NCBI RefSeq assembly: GCF_030409325.1
Contig: NZ_JAUFPR010000002.1
Span: forward strand, 1,364,001 to 1,428,000
Source: Mucilaginibacter aquaedulcis
GTDB lineage: Bacteria > Bacteroidota > Bacteroidia > Sphingobacteriales > Sphingobacteriaceae
DNA length: 64,000 nucleotides
Direction: 5' to 3'
A program made the position numbers and the translations under genes. This document shows, in pieces, positions 1 to 9,984 of this stretch (position 1 is its first letter; each line of letters opens with the position of its first letter). Below the pieces are notes generated by a model. That model ran no database searches. It saw nothing but the letters and a program-made list of their open reading frames with translations, and was not told the origin of the DNA.

Positions 1-711
1 AAGATTGAAAAACAAGTAACTGCCCTATCATCCAGCAACGACAACGCTGTGGCTGTATGCAGTACCATAAATTTTTTTGACGGGACGCTGCCTTCTAGGA
101 GTGTACCATCAGCCTATGATGAACAATTTTTAAACAGTACAAATGATCCTGTAGATTTTATGATAAGACTTTGGGGTGGATACGACTTTAAGGGATCAAT
201 GGTGCAACCTAATGCTTGGCTTACGCCAAAATCACTGATTGATAGCAAGGGCTCCTGGAATGAATGTCTCACTTTAGATGACGATGGTGAGTTTTTTGCA
301 AGAGTTGTCCTCAATGCCGACCGTGTTGTGCGAACTGAAGGCTTTAATTATTACCGGAAATATCAATTTTCAAACGATAATCTATCATCCTTTGCAGGAA
401 ATGACGGCCTCCAAAGCCTTCTTGAATCAACATTATTAAAGAAAAAATATTTATTTGAACTACGTTCAGATGACAAGGCTTTACGCGCCGCATATCGCCA
501 GTTGATAGAGGTCGCTATGATTGCTTACCTTGTCAGTCCACAAGTTTTCCAATGTGCTGATGCAGAATTAAAACATCTACCCATGTATAAATTCAAAAAA
601 AATATGGGCGGAGTCGCAATAAATATATTAGCAAAAATGATGGGTTGGAAGTTCGCGAAAAGAATGCAGTTATTACGGAAGCTGTATAAATATTATTTTA
701 ATGACTTATGA
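1..711 (+). CDS. Glycosyltransferase family 2, C-terminal part (cut by window edge)
   Basis: The reading frame is open from base 1, so the gene starts before the window and only about 236 C-terminal residues are seen; a GTG at 49 is an internal codon, not a convincing start. The stretch PNAWLTPKSLIDSKGSWNE followed by DDDGEFFARVV is the acceptor-side signature of GT-A family 2 glycosyltransferases, in which the acidic residue of the ED/DD-G motif is the usual catalytic base. It would transfer a sugar from a nucleotide donor to a growing lipid-linked glycan on the cytoplasmic face of the inner membrane. Its stop overlaps the next start (ATGA), which puts it in the exopolysaccharide operon that follows. 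The sugar and linkage cannot be read from sequence. Confidence 0.8.
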   Translation, partial: KIEKQVTALSSSNDNAVAVCSTINFFDGTLPSRSVPSAYDEQFLNSTNDPVDFMIRLWGGYDFKGSMVQPNAWLTPKSLIDSKGSWNECLTLDDDGEFFARVVLNADRVVRTEGFNYYRKYQFSNDNLSSFAGNDGLQSLLESTLLKKKYLFELRSDDKALRAAYRQLIEVAMIAYLVSPQVFQCADAELKHLPMYKFKKNMGGVAINILAKMMGWKFAKRMQLLRKLYKYYFNDL

Positions 712-1379
712 AATTTGATAAAAATCTTTCAATAAATCGATATATATGGGCTGGTAACATTATTGAAATGCTATCGAAAAACCGATCTGAGGCAAGTTCA
801 TTGACCGATATAGGTGGTAGAGATGGGGCGTTGAAAGATTACTGCGATCCTCTATCTGTCAACTATCGAGGGTTTGATCTTGAACCAATGGGTGAAGCTT
901 GTCGGAAATGGAACATCGAACAGCCGTTTCCTTATACAGATCCCAAAGCTGATATTGTTACATTGCTCGAAGTAGTTGAGCATTTGACAAACCCATGGCT
1001 AGGCATGAAAAATCTGGCAGAACATTTAAATCCAGGTGGCTATCTTTTACTAACTACTCCCAACCCATCATGGAGCAATTCCAGGATAAACCTATTGATG
1101 AAAGGCGTATTAAGTTGTTTTTCACAAAAAGATCTGGACTTAAATCATCACGTTTTTACGCCGTGGCCACATATCTTAGAAAAGATGTTATTCGATAATG
1201 GGCTTAAACCCATTGAGGCCGTAACATTGGATGGACGCACACAGATGTTTGCCAAGCCGTTATCACCCGCCAGATTCCCACTGCAGTTCGGGTTCAGATC
1301 ATTAAAAAAGATGATTGAAGGGATGGATCCCTCTTCATGTGGTATGAGCTATGCTGTATTGGCACAGAAGATAAGATGA
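708..1379 (+). CDS. Class I SAM-dependent methyltransferase
   Basis: A 223-residue protein with a Rossmann-type methyltransferase core. The early motif LTDIGGRDGALKDY matches the glycine-rich SAM-binding loop, and DIVTLLEVVEHLTNPW is the post-motif typical of the Methyltransf_11/23 group, followed by a PGGYLLLTTPNP segment. It starts with ATG overlapping the stop of the upstream glycosyltransferase (ATGA), and its own stop overlaps the next ATG in the same way, so the three genes are translationally coupled. In a polysaccharide locus the likely job is methylation of a sugar hydroxyl or of a glycan end, but the substrate is inferred only from context. Confidence 0.8.
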   Translation: MKFDKNLSINRYIWAGNIIEMLSKNRSEASSLTDIGGRDGALKDYCDPLSVNYRGFDLEPMGEACRKWNIEQPFPYTDPKADIVTLLEVVEHLTNPWLGMKNLAEHLNPGGYLLLTTPNPSWSNSRINLLMKGVLSCFSQKDLDLNHHVFTPWPHILEKMLFDNGLKPIEAVTLDGRTQMFAKPLSPARFPLQFGFRSLKKMIEGMDPSSCGMSYAVLAQKIR

Positions 1380-2374
1380 TGACTCCTTTAAATATCTTTT
1401 ATCAAGAACCCGATCCGGATAGATGGATAAAATATGACCGATATCCCCGAAAAGTGATCAGGCGGATTGTCCGTGGTAAATCCAAACCTGGCGGAATGAT
1501 GATGTTTGCCCTTCAGTTGCTTCAGGGACTGAATAAAACTGCACACCCATATCGTTTTAATAATTTTAAGTACGCTGCCAATCATATCTGCGAGCCTGTT
1601 TGTATTGTCGGCAAACCACAAGTCTTATTAAGCAAAAATTGGAAAAATCCTATCATATTCGGTCCGGCAACTTATTCTCATCCCCTAGATTGCCCTGACC
1701 TTTTCGCACGTTATCCAACTGTCAAAAAAGTTATCGTGCCATGTAATTGGATGTATCAGATGTTTTTACCTTATTATGGCGCTGAAAATCTAATTATCTG
1801 GCCGGTAGGCATTGATACTGAAAGATGGAATCCCTTACTAAAAGAAACAAAAACGACTTACGATTTTCTAATTTATGATAAAATAAGATGGGAACACAAT
1901 CATTACGAAAAAGTATTGATATCGCCTTTAATTGTTGAACTGAAAGCTCAAAATTTCACCTATGATGTTATTAAGTACGGGCATTATGACCATGACATTT
2001 TGAGTGAAAAACTATCCAAATGCAAGGCTGTTATTTTCCTTTGCGAGCATGAAACCCAAGGCCTCGCCTATCAGCAGATATTATCAACCGGCACTCCGAT
2101 TTTGGCATGGGACAAAGGTGGTATGTGGAAAGATCCGGCATTTTATCCCCACTACATACAGTTTGAAGAGGTTAGCTCTGTACCGTACTGGGACAATCGT
2201 TGCGGAATGAAATTCAAGGATTTGAATACTTTTAAAGAACAATTATTTCCATTTATCAAAAATCTGAACAATGGAATCTTCGCACCCCGCGATTACATTA
2301 CGGAAAACCTTGAACTGGGGAAACAAGCGCTTAAGTTTGCAGAAATTGCGCAATCAGTAAAAGATAAATTATAA
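1376..2374 (+). CDS. Glycosyltransferase, GT4/GT-B-like
   Basis: About 332 residues from the ATG at 1376, chosen because it gives the ATGA overlap with the methyltransferase stop; a start at 1337 would extend far into the upstream gene. The C-terminal half has a GT-B donor-binding pattern: an IYDKIRWEHNHYEK strand-loop, then CEHETQGLAYQQILSTGTP, which resembles the acidic-residue-plus-glycine loop that contacts the nucleotide sugar in GT4 enzymes. The N-terminal half is divergent and has no motif I can name. It sits in the middle of the exopolysaccharide operon. Assignment to a glycosyltransferase is good, to an exact family weaker. Confidence 0.7.
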   Translation: MMTPLNIFYQEPDPDRWIKYDRYPRKVIRRIVRGKSKPGGMMMFALQLLQGLNKTAHPYRFNNFKYAANHICEPVCIVGKPQVLLSKNWKNPIIFGPATYSHPLDCPDLFARYPTVKKVIVPCNWMYQMFLPYYGAENLIIWPVGIDTERWNPLLKETKTTYDFLIYDKIRWEHNHYEKVLISPLIVELKAQNFTYDVIKYGHYDHDILSEKLSKCKAVIFLCEHETQGLAYQQILSTGTPILAWDKGGMWKDPAFYPHYIQFEEVSSVPYWDNRCGMKFKDLNTFKEQLFPFIKNLNNGIFAPRDYITENLELGKQALKFAEIAQSVKDKL

Positions 2375-2398
2375 AAATTTTATTTCCTCCGCGAGCAC

Positions 2399-3601
2399 AT
2401 GTGCAAAAATATTATCATTGTATCTCAAAGTCATTTATGTCGAAATCCAAGAGTGTTGAAAGAAGCGCTGGCGTTGGCTGGAGTTGGTTACCATATTACC
2501 ATTCTAACAGCTATTTATAGCGATGATCTCTATCGCGAAGACCTGTCTTTACTTGCCGGTCAAAAAATAAGATACGAGATTTACAGTGACTTACGACAGC
2601 GGAATTTCCGTTCGTTCAAAGCGCGGCTAATTAAAAGAGCGGCACTGTATATGAAAAAACTAGGTATCGAAAGCATTTATCTTTTAGGTTATGATGCTTA
2701 TCGTCTAAAAAAAACGATAGCACTACGAAGAGCCGGTTTGTATATTATGCACCAGGAGTTGGCAACTGTTATCGGAAGCGTTCTGGTGAAAAACCAGCGT
2801 GTAGCATTCGATATGGAGGACTGGTATTCCGAAGATTTGTTATCCCAAGCTTACAAGACCCGGCCTATAAAGCTTTTGAAAAATGCTGAAAAAACAGCCA
2901 TTGAAACAGGTGCAGCATGTTACACCACTTCTATTGCTATGGCAAAAACCATGCAATCCTATTATCGAACCTTGAGACAACCTGCGGTTATTTACAATTC
3001 ATTTAACTACACTGAAAGTATTGTTAGACAACCCCGGCAGGATATTTTACAACTATATTGGTTTTCCCAAACCATTGGTGAGGGTCGAGGGCTAGAGTTT
3101 TTTATCAAATGCATGGCAGAAAGTACCACCCGGTGCAGGCTGAGTTTGAGAGGGATTGTAACTGAAGCTTATCAAGCAAACCTGAGTAAACTGATCACGG
3201 CAAAAGATAGCATAGAATTTTTGCCAATGTTAAAAAACAATGAAATCCAGGCAGACATGATAAAATACGATGTAGGTTTGGCTCTTGAGTTAGAAAAGCC
3301 GCCGAATAAATACCTGACAATATCAAATAAGCTGTTTCATTACATGGCAGCAGGTTTACCGGTCATCGCTTCACACACGATGGGGCAACTAGAAATAGCT
3401 AGGCAATGTCCAGGTTTAATATTTTTGTACAAACAGAATCAATCCCATGAGCTGATTGAAATACTGAACATTATGGGTATTAAATTGCAGAACAATGAAT
3501 TGACTGGCTTAAAAAGAAAAATGCTCGAGCATTACCGATCCAAATTCTCATGGCAGATTGAGGTTAATAAGCTTGTTAAGCTCATCAAAACTATTTATTG
3601 A
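2399..3601 (+). CDS. Glycosyltransferase, GT4-like
   Basis: A 400-residue GT-B type glycosyltransferase. The N-terminus IIIVSQSHLCRNPRVLKEAL is the usual first strand and acceptor-side helix of GT4-like enzymes, and the C-terminal segment NKLFHYMAAGLPVIASHTMG is the donor-side helix that follows the catalytic Glu loop. It starts 24 bases after the preceding gene with ATG at 2399. Downstream there are 269 bases without a convincing gene before the next glycosyltransferase, so an operon break or internal promoter is possible there. Substrate unknown. Confidence 0.75.
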   Translation: MCKNIIIVSQSHLCRNPRVLKEALALAGVGYHITILTAIYSDDLYREDLSLLAGQKIRYEIYSDLRQRNFRSFKARLIKRAALYMKKLGIESIYLLGYDAYRLKKTIALRRAGLYIMHQELATVIGSVLVKNQRVAFDMEDWYSEDLLSQAYKTRPIKLLKNAEKTAIETGAACYTTSIAMAKTMQSYYRTLRQPAVIYNSFNYTESIVRQPRQDILQLYWFSQTIGEGRGLEFFIKCMAESTTRCRLSLRGIVTEAYQANLSKLITAKDSIEFLPMLKNNEIQADMIKYDVGLALELEKPPNKYLTISNKLFHYMAAGLPVIASHTMGQLEIARQCPGLIFLYKQNQSHELIEILNIMGIKLQNNELTGLKRKMLEHYRSKFSWQIEVNKLVKLIKTIY

Positions 3602-3870
3602 ATCAACCAGCTAGTTTACAGATCAATCTTTCCCCGGTAAATTATCCTTTGGCCAAGCAATTACTCGAGGATCAGCTTGAGATACTTTACAACATGGTTG
3701 ACGAGATTCTTTTAAAGGTATAGACTCTTCCAGCGGCGTCTTTTTGCTGAGTAGCATCAACATGGTATACACCTTGATTCGCTTATCAGCAAGAATATAT
3801 TTCTTCAATATCATATGACTATGACCTTTTTATGAAACTTTTTTTATACATTCCTCAATAAATCAAATAA

Positions 3871-5145
3871 TTGTCCAAAAAACTGCTTATAATTTCCCCA
3901 TACTTCCCGCCTGTCAATGCGGCCGATATGCAAAGAGTACGGATGAGTCTCCCATATTTTGCCGAAAACGGCTGGGACGTTGAAGTGGTTGCCGTCGCTC
4001 CTCAATATACCGATATTAACCAGGATGAATTACTTTTACAAACGGTACCAGACTCCGTTATCGTTCACCATGTTAAGGCATTGCGCAAGCAGTTTACTTC
4101 GAAGCTCGGCCTGGGAAGTATTGCGCTACGTTCTTTTTGGTATTACAAGCAAAAGGTCAATCACTTATTGAAAACTAGACATTACGACCTTATTTATTTC
4201 TCGACCACACAATTTCCAGTCTGTGTTTTAGGTGCCTATTGGAAAAAACGATTCGGGATACCTTATGTCATTGACCTTCAGGACCCATGGCACTCTGATT
4301 ATTATTTGCACAAGAATAAGAAAGACCGGCCTCCAAAATATTGGTTCTCTTACCGACTGAATAAATACCTGGAACCAATAGCGTTGAAAAACGCTGATGG
4401 ATTGATTAGCGTCTCTCAAGCTTATATTGTGCAAATCCAAACCCGCTATCCCGAAATTACGTCTATTCCTACGGCAGTAATTACCTTCGGAGGTTTCGCT
4501 GCAGATATGGGTGTTGCTCTTAGCAATCGCGGCTTGTTTAAACCGCTATTACCTGAACATACTATTAATATCGTTTATATCGGACGGGGAGGTAAGGATT
4601 TTCATTTGGCCATTTCTCCATTTTTTGAAGCATTCAGTGCAGCGATTAAAAATCATCCGAAACAGTATGCCGATTTTAGATTCCATTTCATCGGCACAAG
4701 TTACGCGACATCGGGTCAAGGCAGGCCCACCATTATGCCACTCGCGAGACAATTCGGGCTGGAATCTTTCGTAATCGAACAGACAGACCGGATCAGCTAT
4801 TATCATACGCTTATCACACTACTTAAAGCTAACGCACTATTCATTCCGGGATCAGATGATCCTGCTTACACAGGGTCGAAAATTTACCCCTATCTGCTCT
4901 GTCGCAAGCCATTACTGGCAATTCTGCATAAAGAAAGCTCGGCAGGTCAGATTCTAAAAGCATGTGGGGCAGCACATGTTTACAATTATGAACATATCAG
5001 CTTAAGAGAAGTTCATTTGTTTTTTGAGGAACTGCGCTGTGGAACACTCAAAAATCCAGATTATAATGCTGCCGTTATACACCAATATTCCGCCGAAGTA
5101 ATGACTAATGTCCAATCAAATTTATTTGATCAGGTTATACAATAA
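3871..5145 (+). CDS. Glycosyltransferase family 4, TTG start
   Basis: A 424-residue GT-B glycosyltransferase. The N-terminus begins with the strand KKLLIISPYFPPVNAADMQR, a classic GT4 opening in which the conserved FPP/G region lines the acceptor site; a central strand INIVYIGRGGKDF opens the donor domain. The start is TTG at 3871: the codons behind it run straight into the conserved first strand and no ATG lies in reach, so the weak codon is probably real. The gene overlaps or nearly abuts the next one. It is part of the exopolysaccharide operon; the sugar transferred is not predictable. Confidence 0.75.
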   Translation: MSKKLLIISPYFPPVNAADMQRVRMSLPYFAENGWDVEVVAVAPQYTDINQDELLLQTVPDSVIVHHVKALRKQFTSKLGLGSIALRSFWYYKQKVNHLLKTRHYDLIYFSTTQFPVCVLGAYWKKRFGIPYVIDLQDPWHSDYYLHKNKKDRPPKYWFSYRLNKYLEPIALKNADGLISVSQAYIVQIQTRYPEITSIPTAVITFGGFAADMGVALSNRGLFKPLLPEHTINIVYIGRGGKDFHLAISPFFEAFSAAIKNHPKQYADFRFHFIGTSYATSGQGRPTIMPLARQFGLESFVIEQTDRISYYHTLITLLKANALFIPGSDDPAYTGSKIYPYLLCRKPLLAILHKESSAGQILKACGAAHVYNYEHISLREVHLFFEELRCGTLKNPDYNAAVIHQYSAEVMTNVQSNLFDQVIQ

Positions 5146-5149
5146 AAAG

Positions 5150-6301
5150 GTGAAAAGATTAGCTATCGTTACAACTCATCCAATTCAATATTATGCACCG
5201 CTTTTCCGACTCCTACAAGAAAGGAAGCGCATTTCCATCCGTGTCTTTTACTCTGCAGGTAACTACGGAGACCAATTCTATGATCCAGGTTTTGGACAGC
5301 ATATCCGCTGGGATATTCCCTTGCTGGATGGCTATGAATACGAATGGGCAGAGAACAACGCCTCGAAACCAGGCACGCACCATTTCAGAGGAATTATCAC
5401 TCCTAGCCTTCCGGCCCAGATCACTTCTTGGCAACCAAACGCACTGCTAGTTATTGGCTGGGCTTTTCAAAGTCATTTGCAAACACTCAGACATTTTAGC
5501 GGCAAGCTTCCCATCTATTTTCGTGGTGATTCAACGTTACTGGATGAAGATAAAAACTTAAAAGAAAAGCTCAAATACCTTTTGCTCCGTCGAATATATC
5601 GTCACGTTGACCATGCTTTTTATGTAGGTACAGCAAATAAAGCTTATTTCCAGAAATACGGATTCAAAGACGAACAGTTGAGTTTTACCCCTCATGCGGT
5701 GGATAACGAACGCTTTAGCCTTAAGAGGTTGGAAGAAGCCCGCCAGTTGCGTACACAACTAAACATTCCTGAAGAAGCGATCGTAATTCTGTTTTCGGGA
5801 AAGTTCGAAGAGAAAAAATCCCCTATCCTACTACTTCAGGCATACTTAGAATCATCCGTTCGAGGTACGCATTTGCTTTTTTGCGGAGCCGGAAAGCTCG
5901 AAAGCAAGCTACGGCATTTGGCAAACGGACACCCTCATATACATTTTTTGCCTTTTCAAACACAGTCTTTCATGCCGGTTATTTATAATTGCTGTGATCT
6001 ATTCTGCCTCCCATCAGGTGGACCCGAAGAGAGCTGGGGGTTGGCAGTAAATGAAGCGATGGCTGTTGGCAAAGCAGTGCTCGTTTCCGACAAGACCGGT
6101 TGTGCCACTGATTTGGTTTCTTCAAAAAACGGAGCGATCTTTTCAAGTAATAATAGAAAAGCGTTAGCCCAACAATTAAAAATGATGACCCCATCGCTGG
6201 AATTCCTACGTAATCTTGGAAGAAATTCTCAAAAAATTATTCAGGACTGGAACTTTACTGCAATAGCCGTTGAAATTGAGCGCAAACTAATCGAGGATTA
6301 A
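5150..6301 (+). CDS. Glycosyltransferase family 4, GTG start
   Basis: About 383 residues from GTG at 5150, preferred over an ATG at 5108 because the conserved N-terminal strand KRLAIVTTHPIQYYAPLFR follows the GTG directly and the upstream codons overlap the preceding gene. The donor domain shows FSGKFEEKKSPILLLQA (hinge and first donor strand) and ESWGLAVNE, an EX7E motif that binds the nucleotide sugar and carries the catalytic glutamate in retaining GT4 enzymes. Typical length for the family. It is followed within five bases by the polymerase gene, consistent with one transcript. Confidence 0.85.
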   Translation: MKRLAIVTTHPIQYYAPLFRLLQERKRISIRVFYSAGNYGDQFYDPGFGQHIRWDIPLLDGYEYEWAENNASKPGTHHFRGIITPSLPAQITSWQPNALLVIGWAFQSHLQTLRHFSGKLPIYFRGDSTLLDEDKNLKEKLKYLLLRRIYRHVDHAFYVGTANKAYFQKYGFKDEQLSFTPHAVDNERFSLKRLEEARQLRTQLNIPEEAIVILFSGKFEEKKSPILLLQAYLESSVRGTHLLFCGAGKLESKLRHLANGHPHIHFLPFQTQSFMPVIYNCCDLFCLPSGGPEESWGLAVNEAMAVGKAVLVSDKTGCATDLVSSKNGAIFSSNNRKALAQQLKMMTPSLEFLRNLGRNSQKIIQDWNFTAIAVEIERKLIED

Positions 6302-6305
6302 ATAC

Positions 6306-7709
6306 ATGAAAAATAAAGAAGCGCCGGTTAAATATTTGCCGCTATTTTTGCCATGGATCATTGCTACATTAATCTCTGGATCGTCAACTGTATCCTATCT
6401 GGTGGCATGGCTTGGCTCCTTCTTTATTTTTTTCATGAGTTATTCCGGATCAATGAAGCCATTACCTGATGATCTCCCAATTTCCAGACAAATCATGAGG
6501 CCAATCTTTCTAGTGCAAATCATATTTGCGGGTTATATGTGTTGTACGTCAATTTTCTACGTGATGAACATTTATGGCTATCATAACTTTCAGAAGATAT
6601 ATGCTGTAGTGGATGAAAATCAACTTGCACTGGCAGCGGCTTGTCAACGCTACTACTGCCTTGGTCATGCTTCATTTACGACCGGCTTGCTGTGTTTTAT
6701 CGATTATCGCTTTAAAAAAAATTATGCATTAGCCAAACTGGATTTTGCAGATTTATTGTTTTGGGCAGCGGTCATCTCGTTTCCTTTGTCCATTATCTTT
6801 CTAGTCATTCCCGGACTGTCTCAGTTTTCAAATCAGTTTACCTCGCTCAGTTTTATTGGTTGTACAGTTGCACTTGCTTTTGCGATTCCTAGAAAAAAAA
6901 TTTTAAACACGCTAATCTGCTTGTTCCTTTATATTTCAAACTTCCTTACGGCTTTGACCTCGGGCTTTAAGGAGCCTATCTTATTAAGCGTATTAGTTCT
7001 CGGCATTTTCTTATATCCGACCTATAAACGAATGGTTCTGATCACATTTGTACCTGCAATACTCTTTCTCTTTCTGGTTTTGCCGACGTATGCTGCTGTC
7101 TTCCGTCAGAGTGCCTGGACGGGGGCAGAAAACGCAGAAGAAGCCAAATCGGAAGCACTGGATGCGGCCCTTAATAAAGAATCTGTAGCCGACGAAACTA
7201 CGTGGGATTTTTTGGTTTATCGCCTAAGTGAAATTGATATGTTCACCCAGTTCATCGAAACTACACCTGCAAAAATTCATTATTATAACTTTGACCTGAT
7301 CAAACAAGCTTTTATTGTTTTGGTTCCCAGGATCTTTTGGTCATCAAAACCGAACACTGAACAACTTGTGATGCAACGCGTTTACGCCGCCGGTGTCATC
7401 AATCCGAACTCGACTGTTTCTGCTAAACCAGCTTATGTTGTCGATGCCTACTTATCGGGAGGGGCGGTAGGAGTCTTTTTAAGTCTCTTTATTTACGGAG
7501 CCATAGTTCAATTAATTTCTTTAAGAGCAGAATCCCTCTTTGGCGGTTATGAAATAGGTACAGCGCTAATCTTTTCCGGACTCTTTCAAATCTTCTGGAG
7601 GGGTTTGAGTTTTGAATTCATTTTTAATAACGTGTTTTGGGGATATTGCACCATGATCCTTATTGCCGATATATTACGCAACAAAAACATACTAAAAGAA
7701 GTCGATTAG
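6306..7709 (+). CDS. Wzy-like polysaccharide polymerase (multi-pass membrane protein)
   Basis: A 467-residue, strongly hydrophobic protein with roughly ten to twelve membrane segments and one large soluble loop (about residues 265-340, rich in Glu/Asp/Ala). This layout of many helices and one long periplasmic loop is that of O-antigen/exopolysaccharide polymerases, which join lipid-linked repeat units on the periplasmic side. The segment RIFWSSKPNTEQLVM and the charged loop recall the Wzy-like proteins found beside exosortases in Bacteroidota, and an exosortase-like domain does occur at the end of this locus; that link is an inference. It lies five bases after the last glycosyltransferase and is the last gene before a 1.1 kb gap. 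Confidence 0.75.
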   Translation: MKNKEAPVKYLPLFLPWIIATLISGSSTVSYLVAWLGSFFIFFMSYSGSMKPLPDDLPISRQIMRPIFLVQIIFAGYMCCTSIFYVMNIYGYHNFQKIYAVVDENQLALAAACQRYYCLGHASFTTGLLCFIDYRFKKNYALAKLDFADLLFWAAVISFPLSIIFLVIPGLSQFSNQFTSLSFIGCTVALAFAIPRKKILNTLICLFLYISNFLTALTSGFKEPILLSVLVLGIFLYPTYKRMVLITFVPAILFLFLVLPTYAAVFRQSAWTGAENAEEAKSEALDAALNKESVADETTWDFLVYRLSEIDMFTQFIETTPAKIHYYNFDLIKQAFIVLVPRIFWSSKPNTEQLVMQRVYAAGVINPNSTVSAKPAYVVDAYLSGGAVGVFLSLFIYGAIVQLISLRAESLFGGYEIGTALIFSGLFQIFWRGLSFEFIFNNVFWGYCTMILIADILRNKNILKEVD

Positions 7710-8824
7710 ACTTCAACTATCAAAGCAGAACTTCTGACCAAAAACCAAAGGTGAATAATTCAGTGTATTGACTATCAACTTAGGTGAGATGCCTTATTTC
7801 CTGTTGAGAAGCTTTTTAAAATTCTATACATGGGTAATTTTCGAAACTTTCTCATGACCTTTCTCGGTTGTCCTACTTGATTCACAATTGAAGCATACCA
7901 ACCCAAACAGCTAATTTTTGCAGACAATTAATATCATGGAATTCGTCAGTGCAGATAAGAACTGGTATCTTTGTTACAGCACCAACACACGGAACCGAAC
8001 AAATCACTTTGGATAAGCGTCGTAGTTTTACATAATCAGTGATTAGATTCAGCACGGTCTTTCCAATTGGTAGAAATTGTCAGAAATATCATTTAAATTC
8101 AGTTACAATTTGGAAATCTGCTGATAGTTTGAAGTGAATAAACACAGCTGCTCCTATATTAAACTTCTAATCTTATTCTGGTTCTCACCAACCATCATCA
8201 GACCGTCACAAAATCCCCCAATTAGATCAGTTATTCTGGTCTGGTTTCTAAAATCGCGGCTCATTCCCATCTATATGCGTAATTGGTGATCTATATAGTT
8301 CTGGATGTTCACCCTATTCTCGGACTATCTTTAATTGATCTAAAGAGCATTGCGTTTCCAAAGCAGTTCTTTGTACGCTGTTTCAGTAAAGACAATATAG
8401 CTTTGCGGAAATATTCAAGTTCACCATAAAAAAAGAGGCTTAGCATACAAATTTCTTAGGCTTTTAACTTATTTACTAAAGCAGTGATCCTGCTAACAAT
8501 CATAGGAGCTTATTTATGAAAATTGTTCGTTTTTAACGAGGTACGGCAAAATCAAGCTAACTTAGAAATATCTACAGCTACGAATAATCACAAGGTCGAT
8601 CCCTGTGCTTTTTACACGATCCATATAAAATATCAGAGAACTTAAGATTTTAAATGCTCTTATCCAAGATGCTTTTTTGCTTTTGTACTAATTTGGAAGA
8701 ACTCGTTCTAAATATATTTACAATAATCAGTAACTGATTTGAGTAGGTCATGACGAAAGTGCTGAATACCTGAAAAATTGATTCAATATTTCAATTTTAT
8801 TATATTAATCTTAACAATTCTGCA
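7710..8824. other. 1.1 kb gene-poor interval inside the exopolysaccharide locus
   Basis: No reading frame of useful length and no family signature was found on either strand. The sequence is AT-rich with scattered stops. A weak TTG-N20-TATATTAA match ends about 50 bases before the next start and may be the promoter of the fucosyltransferase-like gene. Its size inside an otherwise tightly packed locus suggests decayed genes or a large untranslated leader. Confidence 0.5.
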
Positions 8825-9631
8825 ATGATAATATTAGAACCACTTGGTGGTTTAGCTAATCGCATTAGGGTAATTGCTACGGCAATTTCTTTAAAGAAAC
8901 AATTGAATCAACCGTTATCTGTGGTCTGGAACGAAAATCATGAATTGAACTGCGCCTTTCATTTGTTGTTTGAACCAATTCACGAGTTTAAAATAGTATC
9001 AAAAAAACGCGTTTATAGAAACATCTGTAGTTCTGTACAACCAGATTTGAAATGCAGAATCAAGGCAGCTCTAAAAAATAGACTTACCGGAGTAGATTAT
9101 GTCATTACTGAACGAGATTTTCCAATGGACAACATAACCGAAAGACTCTTGGGTTATGGAGATATTTACATCCAAACCTGCCAATGTCTCAACGATAATC
9201 AGGAAAATTTTAAATTGTTCAAGCCTGCTGTTGAAGTTGCCTATAAGATAGATAACGCATTGCAAAAATTTTCTCCAAACACCATTGGCATACAAATTAG
9301 GAGGACGGACAACGAGATGTCTATAATTAATAGCCCGATTGAGCTCTTTATTAGCCAAATGCATAAAGAAGTTGCCAAGGACAAATCCGTTACCTTTTTT
9401 TTGACAACCGATGACCAAGACGTGGAAAGGCAGGTTATTAACATTTTTGGCGAATATATTGTTTCCCACGCCAAAGAATTGAGCCGTAATACGGTAAGAG
9501 GTATGCAAGATGCTGCTACGGATTTGTTCACGCTGTCAAGAACTCAGAAAATACTCGGTTCTTATTGGAGTTCATTTGCCGAAGTAGCAGCGTGGATGGG
9601 TAATATTCCATTAGAGGTAGTCAAAAAGTAG
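8825..9631 (+). CDS. Fucosyltransferase-like GT-B enzyme
   Basis: A 268-residue protein. It opens with EPLGGLANRIRVIATAISL, the glycine-rich first loop of the O-/N-linked fucosyltransferase fold, and has IGIQIRRTDNE in the middle, matching the H/I-x-R-R-T-D motif that binds the GDP-fucose diphosphate in the FUT8/NodZ/POFUT group. Near the end is LGSYWSSFAEVAAWM, the equivalent of the conserved G-S-x-S-S-F segment. It would add fucose, or another GDP-sugar, to the glycan. It stands alone between two gene-poor stretches, unlike the rest of the locus, and may have its own promoter. Confidence 0.75.
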   Translation: MIILEPLGGLANRIRVIATAISLKKQLNQPLSVVWNENHELNCAFHLLFEPIHEFKIVSKKRVYRNICSSVQPDLKCRIKAALKNRLTGVDYVITERDFPMDNITERLLGYGDIYIQTCQCLNDNQENFKLFKPAVEVAYKIDNALQKFSPNTIGIQIRRTDNEMSIINSPIELFISQMHKEVAKDKSVTFFLTTDDQDVERQVINIFGEYIVSHAKELSRNTVRGMQDAATDLFTLSRTQKILGSYWSSFAEVAAWMGNIPLEVVKK

Positions 9632-9984
9632 TATATAGACATTACTTAGATAATTTGCCATTTGAGCATTCTTACTTTGCCTAAAATATCAAGTCAGAGA
9701 GCCTCCTCAGCTCAGTCACTATTATCAGGAATACAGTTTAGCGCTTGCTCTATTCAATACAAAAGCAAGGTGTCCTGAACCAGTCTGCACGACATTCTCT
9801 TCTTTTTAAATTAACGTCTCGCATGCAGATAGATAAATAGCTGCTTGTCTTTTCTGAGTGAAGAATTTACTTTGAGAGCGCTTTTAATACTAAAACAGCT
9901 AAACAAATTAAGATGATTTATCGTAAAAATTGATTAAAAAAACTCATAGTCAATTAAAAATCGTAAACTTGAAATTAACGGTTT
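9632..9984. other. Intergenic stretch upstream of the Wzc gene
   Basis: About 350 AT-rich bases without a supported gene. As the region precedes a Wzc / UpxY-type NusG pair, it is a candidate for a leader acted on by the antiterminator, but I see no clear promoter or hairpin in it. Confidence 0.35.

Noticed and set aside
3623-3814. A 63-codon minus-strand frame in the gap between two glycosyltransferase genes
   Set aside because: Opposite to the operon, no ribosome-binding site, no family resemblance; chance frame is more likely.
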